Origin: JBDNIO01 sp041688215
GTDB lineage: Bacteria; Pseudomonadota; Gammaproteobacteria; Nevskiales; Salinisphaeraceae
Direction: 5' to 3'
DNA length: 7,003 bases
Assembly: GCA_041688215.1 (NCBI GenBank)
Contig: JBDNIO010000071.1
Coordinates: forward strand, 1 to 7,003
The position numbers and the translations under genes are program-made. Position 1 is the stretch's first letter; every line of letters begins with the position of its first letter. Shown piece after piece: positions 1 through 5,824 of the stretch. The notes under the pieces are model-generated. The model was not told the DNA's origin, ran no database searches, and worked only from the letters and a program-made list of their open reading frames with translations.

Positions 1-11
1 GCATTATTCAT
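1..11 (-). CDS. Possible start of a gene running off the left edge
   Basis: On the minus strand an ATG lies at positions 11-9. It is preceded by GGAAG (positions 22-18) at a 6-nt spacing, which is a good Shine-Dalgarno arrangement. Only M-N-N and part of a fourth codon are inside the window, so the product cannot be named. The preceding ~150 bases are clearly more AT-rich than the rest of the window, as expected of a promoter-bearing leader. The gene would run in the same direction as the LuxR regulator gene that ends at 173. The call rests only on the start codon and ribosome site, so it is tentative. Confidence 0.3.
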
Positions 12-158
12 GTGGATCTTCCGTGGTTTTGATGTTGGGATTTGAGAATCAACACTTTACCACGCGCAAGACCCTTTTTATTCTTAAATCAATAAGTTAC
101 TGGTACTTTTGTGCTCAAAATTAAATCCGAAACTTGAGTTATAAGAACCACTTCTGAT

Positions 159-175
159 TAAAGCCGCAGGCTTTA
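159..175 (-). terminator. Weak hairpin overlapping the stop codon of the LuxR gene
   Basis: TAAAGCC (159-165) and GGCTTTA (169-175) form a perfect 7-bp stem with a 3-nt loop. The stem includes the TAA stop codon of the regulator gene. On the minus strand it is followed by a T-poor sequence, so an intrinsic terminator is possible but unconvincing. It may only be a 3'-end stabilising hairpin. Confidence 0.3.
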
Positions 176-1387
176 TGCGAGCGAAATAACGCTCTTCAAA
201 AGCATGCGTACCAGCATGGTCTGGCGGGTGACGCCGGTTTTGCCGAAGATGGAGCGCAGGTGGGTGCGGGCAGTATTGCGACGCACGCCCAGTTGTTCTG
301 CCGCTTCATCCAGGGTATTGCCTTTGGCCAGCAATACAGCCAGCGCGGCCTCCATCTTGGTGAGGTCGAAGATACGCCGAACCACATCCTGCATAGGTTG
401 CGCGCTGTTGTAATCGGGGTCACGCAGGAACATTGCAGCGGCCGGACGACGGGTAGACTCCGACCACTGCCCCATGGGAATAGTGCGCACCACGATGCCG
501 AGTCGGCTGCGATCAAACTGGCGACTAATCGACATCGCCTCCACTACCGACGGTCCGACATCGGCGCGCCCGCCGGCAATTGCTTCCTGCAGTAGACGTT
601 GCAGTTCCTGATTCTCGGTGCGGCTATCCGCCTTCAACCCCTTGAGGGTGAGTTTGATGCCATCTTTTTCTTCCAGGATGCGATCAGCTTCCTGGTTGGT
701 TTCCAGAATCGCGCCGTCCTGGCTGTAGCTGATCATGCCCAGCAGCAAGCGATTCATTGCGCCGGAAAATATCTGGCGCTCGCATTCCAGATAATCGAGC
801 TTGGCATGCAGGCGAATGGCGCAACGCAAATGCGGCAGGATCACGCGCACCAGGTTCTTGTCTTTTTGCGAAAACTTTTTGCCATCGAGCGGGCGCGTGA
901 CACGCAGGCGGCATTCGATGCCTTCCTCCGTGTAGATGTCCGCCCCCAGCAGATGCCGTATAGACAGCGGTTTCAGATATTCCTGATACATCACGCTGTC
1001 CTGCCAGCGCGCGCTGCCAAGCAGTTCTTCCGCCGAGGTCACTTCATCTTCAGGCAGGCTTACAAACGGATCGACGGCGAAAAAATGGGTTTCGTAAGAC
1101 TCGGTGGCCTGCTCGTCCACGTCGCCACTGTTGACCATGACCCCGCGGGATTCAGGTGAGGGCGGGCGCAGCATAAGGGTAACGTGCGCGGCCTGCATTA
1201 GCTCGCGCATGGTTTCCAGCGCGCCGTGCCAGGGCATGGCCTCGGTAATGCCGTCATAGATGGCACCAAGCAAACGGTCCAGATCTACCGGACCCACGGG
1301 GTAGTCCGCGTTTTTTAGCAATTCAACCCGGGGGCTGTCTGCTGGAAACTCCATTGAATCCTCGAGTGCAGCCATACGCCTCAACAT
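173..1387 (-). CDS. LuxR-type transcriptional regulator, TeiR/TesR-like candidate activator of steroid catabolism
   Basis: This is a 404-residue protein with a LuxR-type helix-turn-helix at the C-terminus (about residues 338-400). The family pattern is visible: LT-x2-E at 342-346, then E-A-A-E-Q-L-G-V-R-R-N-T-A-R-T-H-L as the recognition helix (about 361-377), then F-x-K-T-G-V-x-R-Q. There is no phospho-acceptor receiver domain. The N-terminal ~200 residues look like a GAF-type ligand-sensing region, and residues ~210-260 resemble a PAS-like segment, though these domain calls are by appearance only. Size and architecture fit TeiR/TesR, the LuxR-type activator of testosterone degradation in Comamonas testosteroni. 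Its placement divergent to a ketosteroid isomerase supports that role, but the assignment to TeiR is inference. The start at 1387 has an AAGAAG-like site just upstream; ATGs at codons 5 and 12 are alternatives. Confidence 0.8.
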   Translation of the reverse strand: MLRRMAALEDSMEFPADSPRVELLKNADYPVGPVDLDRLLGAIYDGITEAMPWHGALETMRELMQAAHVTLMLRPPSPESRGVMVNSGDVDEQATESYETHFFAVDPFVSLPEDEVTSAEELLGSARWQDSVMYQEYLKPLSIRHLLGADIYTEEGIECRLRVTRPLDGKKFSQKDKNLVRVILPHLRCAIRLHAKLDYLECERQIFSGAMNRLLLGMISYSQDGAILETNQEADRILEEKDGIKLTLKGLKADSRTENQELQRLLQEAIAGGRADVGPSVVEAMSISRQFDRSRLGIVVRTIPMGQWSESTRRPAAAMFLRDPDYNSAQPMQDVVRRIFDLTKMEAALAVLLAKGNTLDEAAEQLGVRRNTARTHLRSIFGKTGVTRQTMLVRMLLKSVISLA

Positions 1388-1419
1388 CTGCTTCTTATAG
1401 GTTTTCTCTTAACTGGCAT

Positions 1420-1425
1420 AGTATA
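1420..1425 (-). promoter_or_regulatory. Candidate -10 hexamer for the LuxR gene
   Basis: On the minus strand these bases read TATACT, which matches the sigma70 -10 consensus at 5 of 6 positions, about 32 nt upstream of the regulator's ATG. No good -35 is seen at 16-18 nt spacing, consistent with an activator-dependent or weak promoter. The hexamer lies in the short gap shared with the divergent isomerase gene and overlaps a GTATAC palindrome (1421-1426). Confidence 0.3.
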
Positions 1426-1486
1426 CCCAAGCGACATGATCTGCTTTATGTTCGCCAATTTCAAAATTAAGGCGGCTAAACCGAAA

Positions 1487-1873
1487 ATGACAGACGAAAT
1501 TACCAAACGCAATGCCATGCAGGCTTATATTGACGAATTCAATGCGCAGAATCTTGCCGGCATCGTTGCCTTGTATGCCGAAGATGCAACGATCGAAGAC
1601 CCGGTAGGCAGCCCGGTTATATCTGGCAGACAGGCGATAACGGCGTTTTACGAAACCGCCCTGCAGACCGGGGCCAGACTGCGCCTGTCCGCACCCATTC
1701 GCACCTCACATAGCGACGCCGCAGCGATGGCGTTCGAGGTGGCTCTCGAATTGCCACAGGGGGCCACGGTAATTCATGTCATTGATGTGATGACATTCGA
1801 CCCGGCCGGTGAATTTACCTCGATGAAAGCCTATTGGGGCCCAGGTGATATGCGCCCCGGCGATATCAGCTGA
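1487..1873 (+). CDS. ksi: Steroid delta5-isomerase (3-ketosteroid isomerase)
   Basis: The enzyme moves the C5-C6 double bond of 3-oxo-5-ene steroids to C4-C5, giving the 4-ene-3-one needed for ring degradation. It is cytosolic and usually dimeric, with a SnoaL/NTF2-like cone fold. From the ATG at 1487 it has 128 residues, against about 125 for the Comamonas enzyme. The catalytic residues fall almost exactly on the Comamonas numbering: Tyr14 (M-Q-A-Y), Asp38 (E-D-P-V-G-S) and Asp100 (H-V-I-D, Asp99 in Comamonas). The stretch G-I-V-A-L-Y-A-E-D-A-T-I-E-D-P-V-G-S is strongly KSI-like. The frame is open to an ATG at 1436, adding 17 residues (145 total), but that extension has no family counterpart. 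An AAGG 14 nt before 1487 is a weak ribosome site. The gene is divergent from the LuxR regulator and ends before a strong terminator shared with kshA. Confidence 0.9.
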   Translation: MTDEITKRNAMQAYIDEFNAQNLAGIVALYAEDATIEDPVGSPVISGRQAITAFYETALQTGARLRLSAPIRTSHSDAAAMAFEVALELPQGATVIHVIDVMTFDPAGEFTSMKAYWGPGDMRPGDIS

Positions 1874-1950
1874 TTACGCGGCGGTCGCGTCCTCGCCCGC
1901 GGTTTCGCACAGCGCCTCGGCGCAGTCGATCACAAGACACCAGAGCGCCG

Positions 1951-1988
1951 CGGCGGATTGCCGCGCGCCTACGGCGCTCGCAATGACC
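1951..1988. repeat. Short REP-like palindrome of the GTCATTGCGAG type
   Basis: Read on the minus strand this stretch begins GTCATTGCGAGCGCC and ends in GGCAATCCG, a layout seen in many dispersed bacterial palindromic repeats. ATTGC (1957-1961) pairs with GCAAT (1980-1984), and GCGCC (1965-1969) pairs with GGCGC (1973-1977) around a 3-nt loop, giving an imperfect hairpin. It lies in the 3' intergenic space between the convergent ksi and kshA genes. It may be a solitary or decayed copy; only one is visible in the window. Confidence 0.5.
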
Positions 1989-2037
1989 CGAAATGCGCTA
2001 ATCATGCTCGGCTGAGTTTTGGACCTGAGCAAAAAGA

Positions 2038-2070
2038 AAAAAGCGCGCCGAAAGAAACGGCGCGCTTTTT
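2038..2070. terminator. Strong bidirectional intrinsic terminator between ksi and kshA
   Basis: AAAAAGCGCGCCG (2038-2050) and CGGCGCGCTTTTT (2058-2070) form a perfect 13-bp inverted repeat with a 7-nt loop AAAGAAA. The core is a GC-rich 8-bp stem flanked by an A-run on the left and a T-run on the right. It can therefore end transcripts in both directions: ksi from the left and kshA from the right, whose stop codon is at 2106-2108. Confidence 0.88.
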
Positions 2071-2105
2071 ATTGCAGGATGCCCGCAGGCTGGCGCTTTA
2101 AAGGC

Positions 2106-3215
2106 TTAGTCCTCAAACGCATGCTTCAACGGCGGCTTGTCGTCCAGCCCCTTGTCTATTTCATGCACCTTGCGCTCCTTGAATTTGGCCGGCACGTCGT
2201 CGACGTCCAGATAGAACTGGTCGTACCACTGGCGGTTCTTGAACACCGGGCCGTCGCCGTCGCAAAGCATGGGGTTATCGACGCGGGTCTTGTTGTGCCA
2301 GATTTCCACGTCTTCGCCAAAGGCCTTGTTGGTCATCTCGACATAGCCGTTGACCATCTCGGCGCATTGTTCATCCGACATGCCAGGGAATTTTTTCACC
2401 ATCACGCCGAAACGCAGCTCGAAACTGTTCTGGTCGATCGGTGTATGTGAGTTCATTAATATGGACTCCACCGGCATGCCCTGCATGTTTCCGAACATGT
2501 GGGTGATCTGGTAGGCCGGGCCGTAATAAGTCGCCACGGTGGTGAGCAAATCGTCTTCGCCGCCGAGTTCCGGGAAGGTGCCGACCATGATCTGCGTGGC
2601 GCGGTAGCCTTCAAAAATATTCGCAAAATACTGCAGACCGGTCGAGCCGTGTACCGGGCCGAAATGCGCCATGTCGGCCACGTTGTCGATCAGTTCGCGA
2701 CAATTATTATGAATCGTCCATTTCACTACCGACCAGTCCGACCATTCGTCGGAAAACACCTGGTCTATTTTCGGAATATCCAACTCGGGCGAGGGGTCGC
2801 TGCCTTCGGCGTCGTGCCACACAAATAATAATTTATTTTGCTCGCAAATCTGCCAGGCCTGGGTACGCGCCTTGGGCGGAATATTTTTCGCGTAGGGTAT
2901 CGCGGTGCAGACGCCGTCGCTGCCCCAGGCCCAGCCGTGGAATTTACAAACCACGGAATTGCCCTCGACCCTGCCCAGTGCCAGGTCTGCGCCCATGTGC
3001 GGGCACCAGCCATTGAGTACGCACAACTCGCCGGCGCTGTCCTGAAACACCACCAGGCGGGTGCCGAAAATATTGACGCCGTGGACTTCGCCGTCCTTAT
3101 AATCTTGTGCCAGCCCCAGACAATGCCAGCCGCGCGCAAAACGCTCCGGCACTTCCCCTGCTTCGATTTGATGTGCAGGTTTACTAGCTTGCTTGGGCTT
3201 GATAACGCTGGCCAT
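2106..3215 (-). CDS. kshA: 3-ketosteroid 9alpha-hydroxylase, oxygenase component (KshA)
   Basis: KshA is the terminal Rieske oxygenase that hydroxylates C9 of 3-oxo-steroids; on 1,4-dien-3-ones this makes the B ring open spontaneously. The 369-residue length fits the family (about 370-390). The Rieske [2Fe-2S] ligands are Cys71-x-His73 and Cys90-x2-His93. The catalytic-domain motif D-N-V-A-D-M-A-H-F-G-P-V-H gives bridging Asp181 and iron ligands His184 and His189, with Asp302 (E-D-V-E-I-W) as the third ligand. KshA-typical stretches recalled from the mycobacterial enzyme include R-G-W-H-C-L-G-L-A, S-I-L-M-N-S-H near residue 251, and H-N-K-T-R-V-D-N-P near 307. Electrons normally come from the reductase KshB, which is not encoded here. 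The gene is divergent from a second Rieske oxygenase and ends at the terminator shared with ksi. The ribosome site is weak (CGAG about 9 nt before the ATG). Confidence 0.88.
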   Translation of the reverse strand: MASVIKPKQASKPAHQIEAGEVPERFARGWHCLGLAQDYKDGEVHGVNIFGTRLVVFQDSAGELCVLNGWCPHMGADLALGRVEGNSVVCKFHGWAWGSDGVCTAIPYAKNIPPKARTQAWQICEQNKLLFVWHDAEGSDPSPELDIPKIDQVFSDEWSDWSVVKWTIHNNCRELIDNVADMAHFGPVHGSTGLQYFANIFEGYRATQIMVGTFPELGGEDDLLTTVATYYGPAYQITHMFGNMQGMPVESILMNSHTPIDQNSFELRFGVMVKKFPGMSDEQCAEMVNGYVEMTNKAFGEDVEIWHNKTRVDNPMLCDGDGPVFKNRQWYDQFYLDVDDVPAKFKERKVHEIDKGLDDKPPLKHAFED

Positions 3216-3235
3216 TTTGCATTCTCGAGTCGACT

Positions 3236-3279
3236 ATGAAGAAGCACAGTTTGGCGAGCCTATGACGCGTGCGCTTCAT
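3236..3279. promoter_or_regulatory. Candidate operator: imperfect inverted repeat between the two Rieske genes
   Basis: ATGAAG-aa-GCAC (3236-3247) is mirrored by GTGC-g-CTTCAT (3269-3279), giving 10 paired positions in arms separated by 21 nt. It sits 21 to 64 bases upstream of the kshA start within the divergent regulatory region, where a repressor or the LuxR-type activator could bind. The dyad is visible in the sequence; the function is inference and could be chance. Confidence 0.3.
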
Positions 3280-3332
3280 CCGTTTGCGGGATGTTGGCTA
3301 TTTGAGATAGCGGCATGCTAGGTACCGTGGAC

Positions 3333-3338
3333 TATATT
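3333..3338 (+). promoter_or_regulatory. Candidate -10 hexamer for the second Rieske oxygenase gene
   Basis: TATATT matches the sigma70 -10 consensus at 5 of 6 positions and lies 48 nt upstream of the GTG start. No acceptable -35 is present 16-18 nt upstream, which would fit an activated promoter. Just upstream are short palindromes, GCATGC (3313-3318) within TAGC/GCTA, and GGTACC (3321-3326). Confidence 0.25.
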
Positions 3339-3372
3339 TTCAGCGTCGGCACGCAGTTGCGAACGTCGCAAT

Positions 3373-3378
3373 GAGGAG
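3373..3378 (+). promoter_or_regulatory. Ribosome binding site GAGGAG deciding a GTG start
   Basis: GAGGAG ends 8 nt before the GTG at 3387, an ideal spacing. This strong Shine-Dalgarno site supports GTG as the real start of the second Rieske oxygenase. Confidence 0.8.
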
Positions 3379-3386
3379 TTACTAAA

Positions 3387-4397
3387 GTGAGCACAGCACA
3401 ACAGGACATCAAGCTAGGATCCAGTCATCTGGAACGCTGCCCCTTCCCCATCCCCATGGGTTGGTACTTCGTGGATTATTCCAAAAATCTGGCGAAAGAA
3501 GAAATTCGCAACATCGACATTCTGGACCAGGAGTGGGTGCTGTTCCGCACCGAGGGTGGCCAAGTCGGCATGACGGACCCCTACTGCCCGCATCTAGGTG
3601 CCCACATGGGCCACGGCGGCAAGGTTTGTGGCGAGCTCTTGCGCTGCCCGTTCCACCACTGGAAATACGATACCGCCGGCTGGAACAAGGACATCCCCTA
3701 CGGCAAGGTCGCACCGCCGGTGACCAAGAAAAAACCCATCCTGCGCACCCTGCCCTGCGAAGAACGCTGGGGCATGATCTGGTGCTGGTACCACCCCGCG
3801 GCACAACCGCCGGAATGGCAATTGCCGAGCATTCCTGAGCTGGAGGATACGGAGAACTTCATCGAGCCGGCTACCGGCCACTGGGACGCGCACACCGCGC
3901 TTCAGGAAATCGGCGAAAACGCGGTGGACTTTGTACACCTGAAATTCCTGCACGGCGAAAAGGAAATCCCACCGGCCGAATACAGTTTCAACTGGCCGCA
4001 TTACAAGATCGACATGAATAACGGCTACATCGTCGGCGAATCCCACGGCCCAGGCCTGAACGTGTACAAATTCACGCACGAAGGCGTAGTGGCCACCATG
4101 GTGAATTACACCGTGCCGATTACCCGAGAATTGTCCAAGATCAACATGAGCTTTACCCATCCGAGATTCGAGGAAGGCACCAAGGAAGCCATGATTGCCG
4201 AGCACCTGGTAAAGCACATGGTGGGCGAAGCCGACGGCAAGGAAAGCGCCGGTTTCGAGAGCGTGGATTTCATCGTCTGGAACAACAAAAAATACCGCGC
4301 CGACCCGCTATTATGCGACGGTGATGGCCCGATCCTGCAATACCGCAAGTGGTTCAAGAAGTTCTACGCGGGCTCCGAAGACGAAGCCAAGGTATAA
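3387..4397 (+). CDS. Rieske [2Fe-2S] oxygenase, probable steroid-oxygenating enzyme of unknown regiospecificity
   Basis: This 336-residue terminal oxygenase starts at GTG behind an ideal GAGGAG site. The Rieske cluster ligands are Cys67-x-His69 and Cys87-x2-His90. The mononuclear iron motif G-E-N-A-V-D-F-V-H-L-K-F-L-H supplies Asp181, His184 and His189, with Asp294 (S-V-D-F-I-V-W) as the likely third ligand. All catalytic elements are present, so it should be active. Near the C-terminus it has C-D-G-D-G-P (310-315), the same string as the neighbouring KshA, and the surrounding residues align, so the two share the KshA-like class of Rieske oxygenases but differ strongly elsewhere. The N-terminal layout (M-G-W-Y-F-V, then Y-C-P-H-L-G-A) recalls cholesterol 7-desaturases of the DAF-36/Neverland kind. 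Bacterial sterol C4-demethylase SdmA is another Rieske enzyme to consider. Substrate and position are unknown. A ferredoxin gene follows downstream. Confidence 0.8.
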   Translation: MSTAQQDIKLGSSHLERCPFPIPMGWYFVDYSKNLAKEEIRNIDILDQEWVLFRTEGGQVGMTDPYCPHLGAHMGHGGKVCGELLRCPFHHWKYDTAGWNKDIPYGKVAPPVTKKKPILRTLPCEERWGMIWCWYHPAAQPPEWQLPSIPELEDTENFIEPATGHWDAHTALQEIGENAVDFVHLKFLHGEKEIPPAEYSFNWPHYKIDMNNGYIVGESHGPGLNVYKFTHEGVVATMVNYTVPITRELSKINMSFTHPRFEEGTKEAMIAEHLVKHMVGEADGKESAGFESVDFIVWNNKKYRADPLLCDGDGPILQYRKWFKKFYAGSEDEAKV

Positions 4398-4434
4398 GCT
4401 TTAGTGGTTAAAATGGCAACTCAAGTCACTTAGC

Positions 4435-4574
4435 CGTCATTCTGGGCTCGCGTAGCCCGAGCTTCGCGAGCCGAACGTAGTGAGCACAGCGAGCTGAACC
4501 CAGTGAACCCGGAATCCACTGGTTCAAAAAGACTGGATTCCGGATAAAAATGCTGCGCATTTTCCGGAATGACG
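4435..4574. repeat. MITE-like palindromic element with ~11-bp terminal inverted repeats
   Basis: The ends read CGTCATTCTGG (4435-4445) and CCGGAATGACG (4564-4574), inverted repeats matching at 10 of 11 positions. Inside are two further dyads: GGCTCGCG (4445-4452) with CGCGAGCC (4465-4472), and CCGGAATCCA (4509-4518) with TGGATTCCGG (4534-4543), the latter a perfect 10-bp stem. The middle is composed of short GAGC/GAAC-like units. No transposase or credible ORF is encoded. The CGTCATTCCGG-type end is typical of dispersed non-autonomous repeats in proteobacteria. It fills half of the 277-bp gap between the Rieske oxygenase and the ferredoxin. Its hairpins could attenuate or terminate read-through. 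Confidence 0.7.
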
Positions 4575-4674
4575 AGGCAAACTGGGCGTCAGCAAGGCCC
4601 ACTAACATTCAATGATACACTCTGGCTGGAGCTCAAACAGGGTGTATTTTTTAGATCAGGACTAAGATTTATAG

Positions 4675-4998
4675 ATGCCAGAAATACACGTCACAGACCG
4701 CGAGGGTAACAAGCACACGCTCGAGGCCCCCAATGGCGAGCCACTGATGGAAACCCTGCGCGATCAGGATATGGACGTAGAAGGCATATGCGGCGGCCAG
4801 TGCGCCTGCGGCACCTGCCATGTTTATGTGGGTGAAGAATGGGCAGACAAACTGCCGGCCCGCGAGGAAGACGAAGCCGACATGCTGGAAGCCATCGAGG
4901 ACATGGTGGAGGTTAAGAAGACTTCGCGGCTGTCGTGCCAGATCGAGATGAGCGATTCACTGGCCGGGCTCACGGTAGAAGTCGCACCGGAATTTTAA
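4675..4998 (+). CDS. Putidaredoxin/adrenodoxin-type [2Fe-2S] ferredoxin
   Basis: A 107-residue soluble, acidic electron carrier. The cluster ligands are Cys39, Cys45, Cys48 (C-G-G-Q-C-A-C-G-T-C) and Cys88 (R-L-S-C-Q), matching the C-x5-C-x2-C...C pattern of putidaredoxin, where the first three ligands have the same numbers. Cys43 is an extra non-ligand cysteine. Such ferredoxins usually pass electrons from an FAD-dependent ferredoxin reductase to a cytochrome P450 or, in some systems, to a Rieske oxygenase. No P450 or reductase lies in the window, so the neighbouring Rieske enzymes are the nearest candidate partners (inference). An AGGA at 4658-4661 lies 13 nt before the ATG, a rather long spacing. 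The stop codon is only 7 bp from the stop of the convergent SDR gene, with no room for a separate terminator. Confidence 0.9.
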   Translation: MPEIHVTDREGNKHTLEAPNGEPLMETLRDQDMDVEGICGGQCACGTCHVYVGEEWADKLPAREEDEADMLEAIEDMVEVKKTSRLSCQIEMSDSLAGLTVEVAPEF

Positions 4999-5005
4999 GC
5001 CGAAA

Positions 5006-5824
5006 CTAACGCAGCATTCTCGCGATCAACCCATCCGCCCACCGGGTTGTCAGCAGGCGCATTATCCGCAAACTCAGCATGTTATTCATCGCGTAGTGCG
5101 CGGCCTTGCGACGATCCGTTGCAGCAAAAAATACCAGTCCTGCAACCGCTTGCGGCGTTGAGCGTTTCTTAGGCGCATTCTCCGCCAGCATGCACGTGAA
5201 TTTCCTGAACTGCTCATCCAGCCGGCTGTTTTCAATCGGGTTGCTGATCTCATCCATTGCGTGAAACAACTCGGTTTCTATCGCGCCAGGACGAATAGTG
5301 GCAACGTGCACGCCAAGGTGACGCAGTTCGCGCCGCAGCACATCGCTAATGCCCTCCAGTGCCAACTTCGTGCTCTGATATATCTGGAACGGCGTGCGGA
5401 ATTTATACGATTCGTTGCTGATATTTATTACCCGGCCACCGCTGGCAACAAGTAAACCCAGGCAGGCATGGGTAACGCGCAAGGCACCGAAACTGTTGAT
5501 CTGAAAATGCCGGATCAGCATTTCTGGATCTGTTTCCGCCACCGGAAAATAGCCGATTATGCCCGCGTTGTTCACGACCACATCCAGGCGGCCACGTCGG
5601 CTCTGGATTAAATCGGCTGCTTTTTGTACCGAGCCGCTGTCGGTTACATCCAGTGCCGCAATTTCAATGCGTGGCCGCTTTTCCAGATCGGCCAGTAACG
5701 CGAGATCAACATCGGTGGCAACCACCGTACAACCCTCGGAATGAAAGCGCTCTACAATCTCGTGCCCCAGGCCTCTGCCAGCACCCGTGACCAGCACCAT
5801 AGAAGTCACGTCGATTTCAGCCAT
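5006..5824 (-). CDS. Short-chain dehydrogenase/reductase, probable hydroxysteroid dehydrogenase
   Basis: A classical SDR of 272 residues. The cofactor motif T-G-A-G-R-G-L-G is at 13-20 and N-N-A-G at 85-88. The catalytic tetrad is complete: Asn110, Ser136, Tyr149 and Lys153 (Y-Q-S-T-K). Asp38 at the end of the second beta strand suggests NAD(H) preference. The last ~40 residues form a basic, amphipathic tail (L-R-I-M-R-L-L ... R-M-L-R), longer than in minimal SDRs, resembling the membrane- or lipid-associated tail of 17beta-HSD/retinol-dehydrogenase-like members. Context suggests oxidation of a steroid hydroxyl, but the position is unknown. Its ATG overlaps the end of the upstream 3beta-HSD-like gene by 19 bp, pointing to one operon with translational coupling. 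Met9 is an alternative start without overlap; neither has a strong ribosome site. Confidence 0.82.
   Translation of the reverse strand: MAEIDVTSMVLVTGAGRGLGHEIVERFHSEGCTVVATDVDLALLADLEKRPRIEIAALDVTDSGSVQKAADLIQSRRGRLDVVVNNAGIIGYFPVAETDPEMLIRHFQINSFGALRVTHACLGLLVASGGRVINISNESYKFRTPFQIYQSTKLALEGISDVLRRELRHLGVHVATIRPGAIETELFHAMDEISNPIENSRLDEQFRKFTCMLAENAPKKRSTPQAVAGLVFFAATDRRKAAHYAMNNMLSLRIMRLLTTRWADGLIARMLR

Noticed and set aside
42..52. TTGA-gaa-TCAA dyad in the AT-rich left edge
   Set aside because: Too short and in AT-rich DNA, so expected by chance; not reported as an operator.
599..1159. A 186-residue plus-strand ORF opposite the LuxR gene
   Set aside because: It is the antisense of a regulator with a clear HTH; its composition (rich in A, Q, R, F) is that of a shadow frame.
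1874..2005. A 43-codon minus-strand ORF (M-I-S-A-F-R-V-I-A-S ... G-E-D-A-T-A-A) whose stop abuts the ksi stop
   Set aside because: Its first half is the translation of the palindromic repeat at 1951-1988, it lacks a ribosome site, and it lies downstream of the kshA terminator. It is probably chance in GC-rich DNA.
3371..3385. A 4-codon mini-ORF (ATG AGG AGT TAC, stop TAA) just before the second oxygenase
   Set aside because: Its ATG and first codons are the GAGGAG ribosome site itself; a leader peptide is not supported.
3594..4217. A 207-residue minus-strand ORF opposite the second Rieske oxygenase
   Set aside because: The plus-strand frame contains all Rieske and iron-site motifs with a strong ribosome site; the opposite frame has no recognisable motif.
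4426..4608. A 60-residue minus-strand ORF between the oxygenase and the ferredoxin
   Set aside because: It is made almost entirely of the inverted-repeat element and has no family features or ribosome site.
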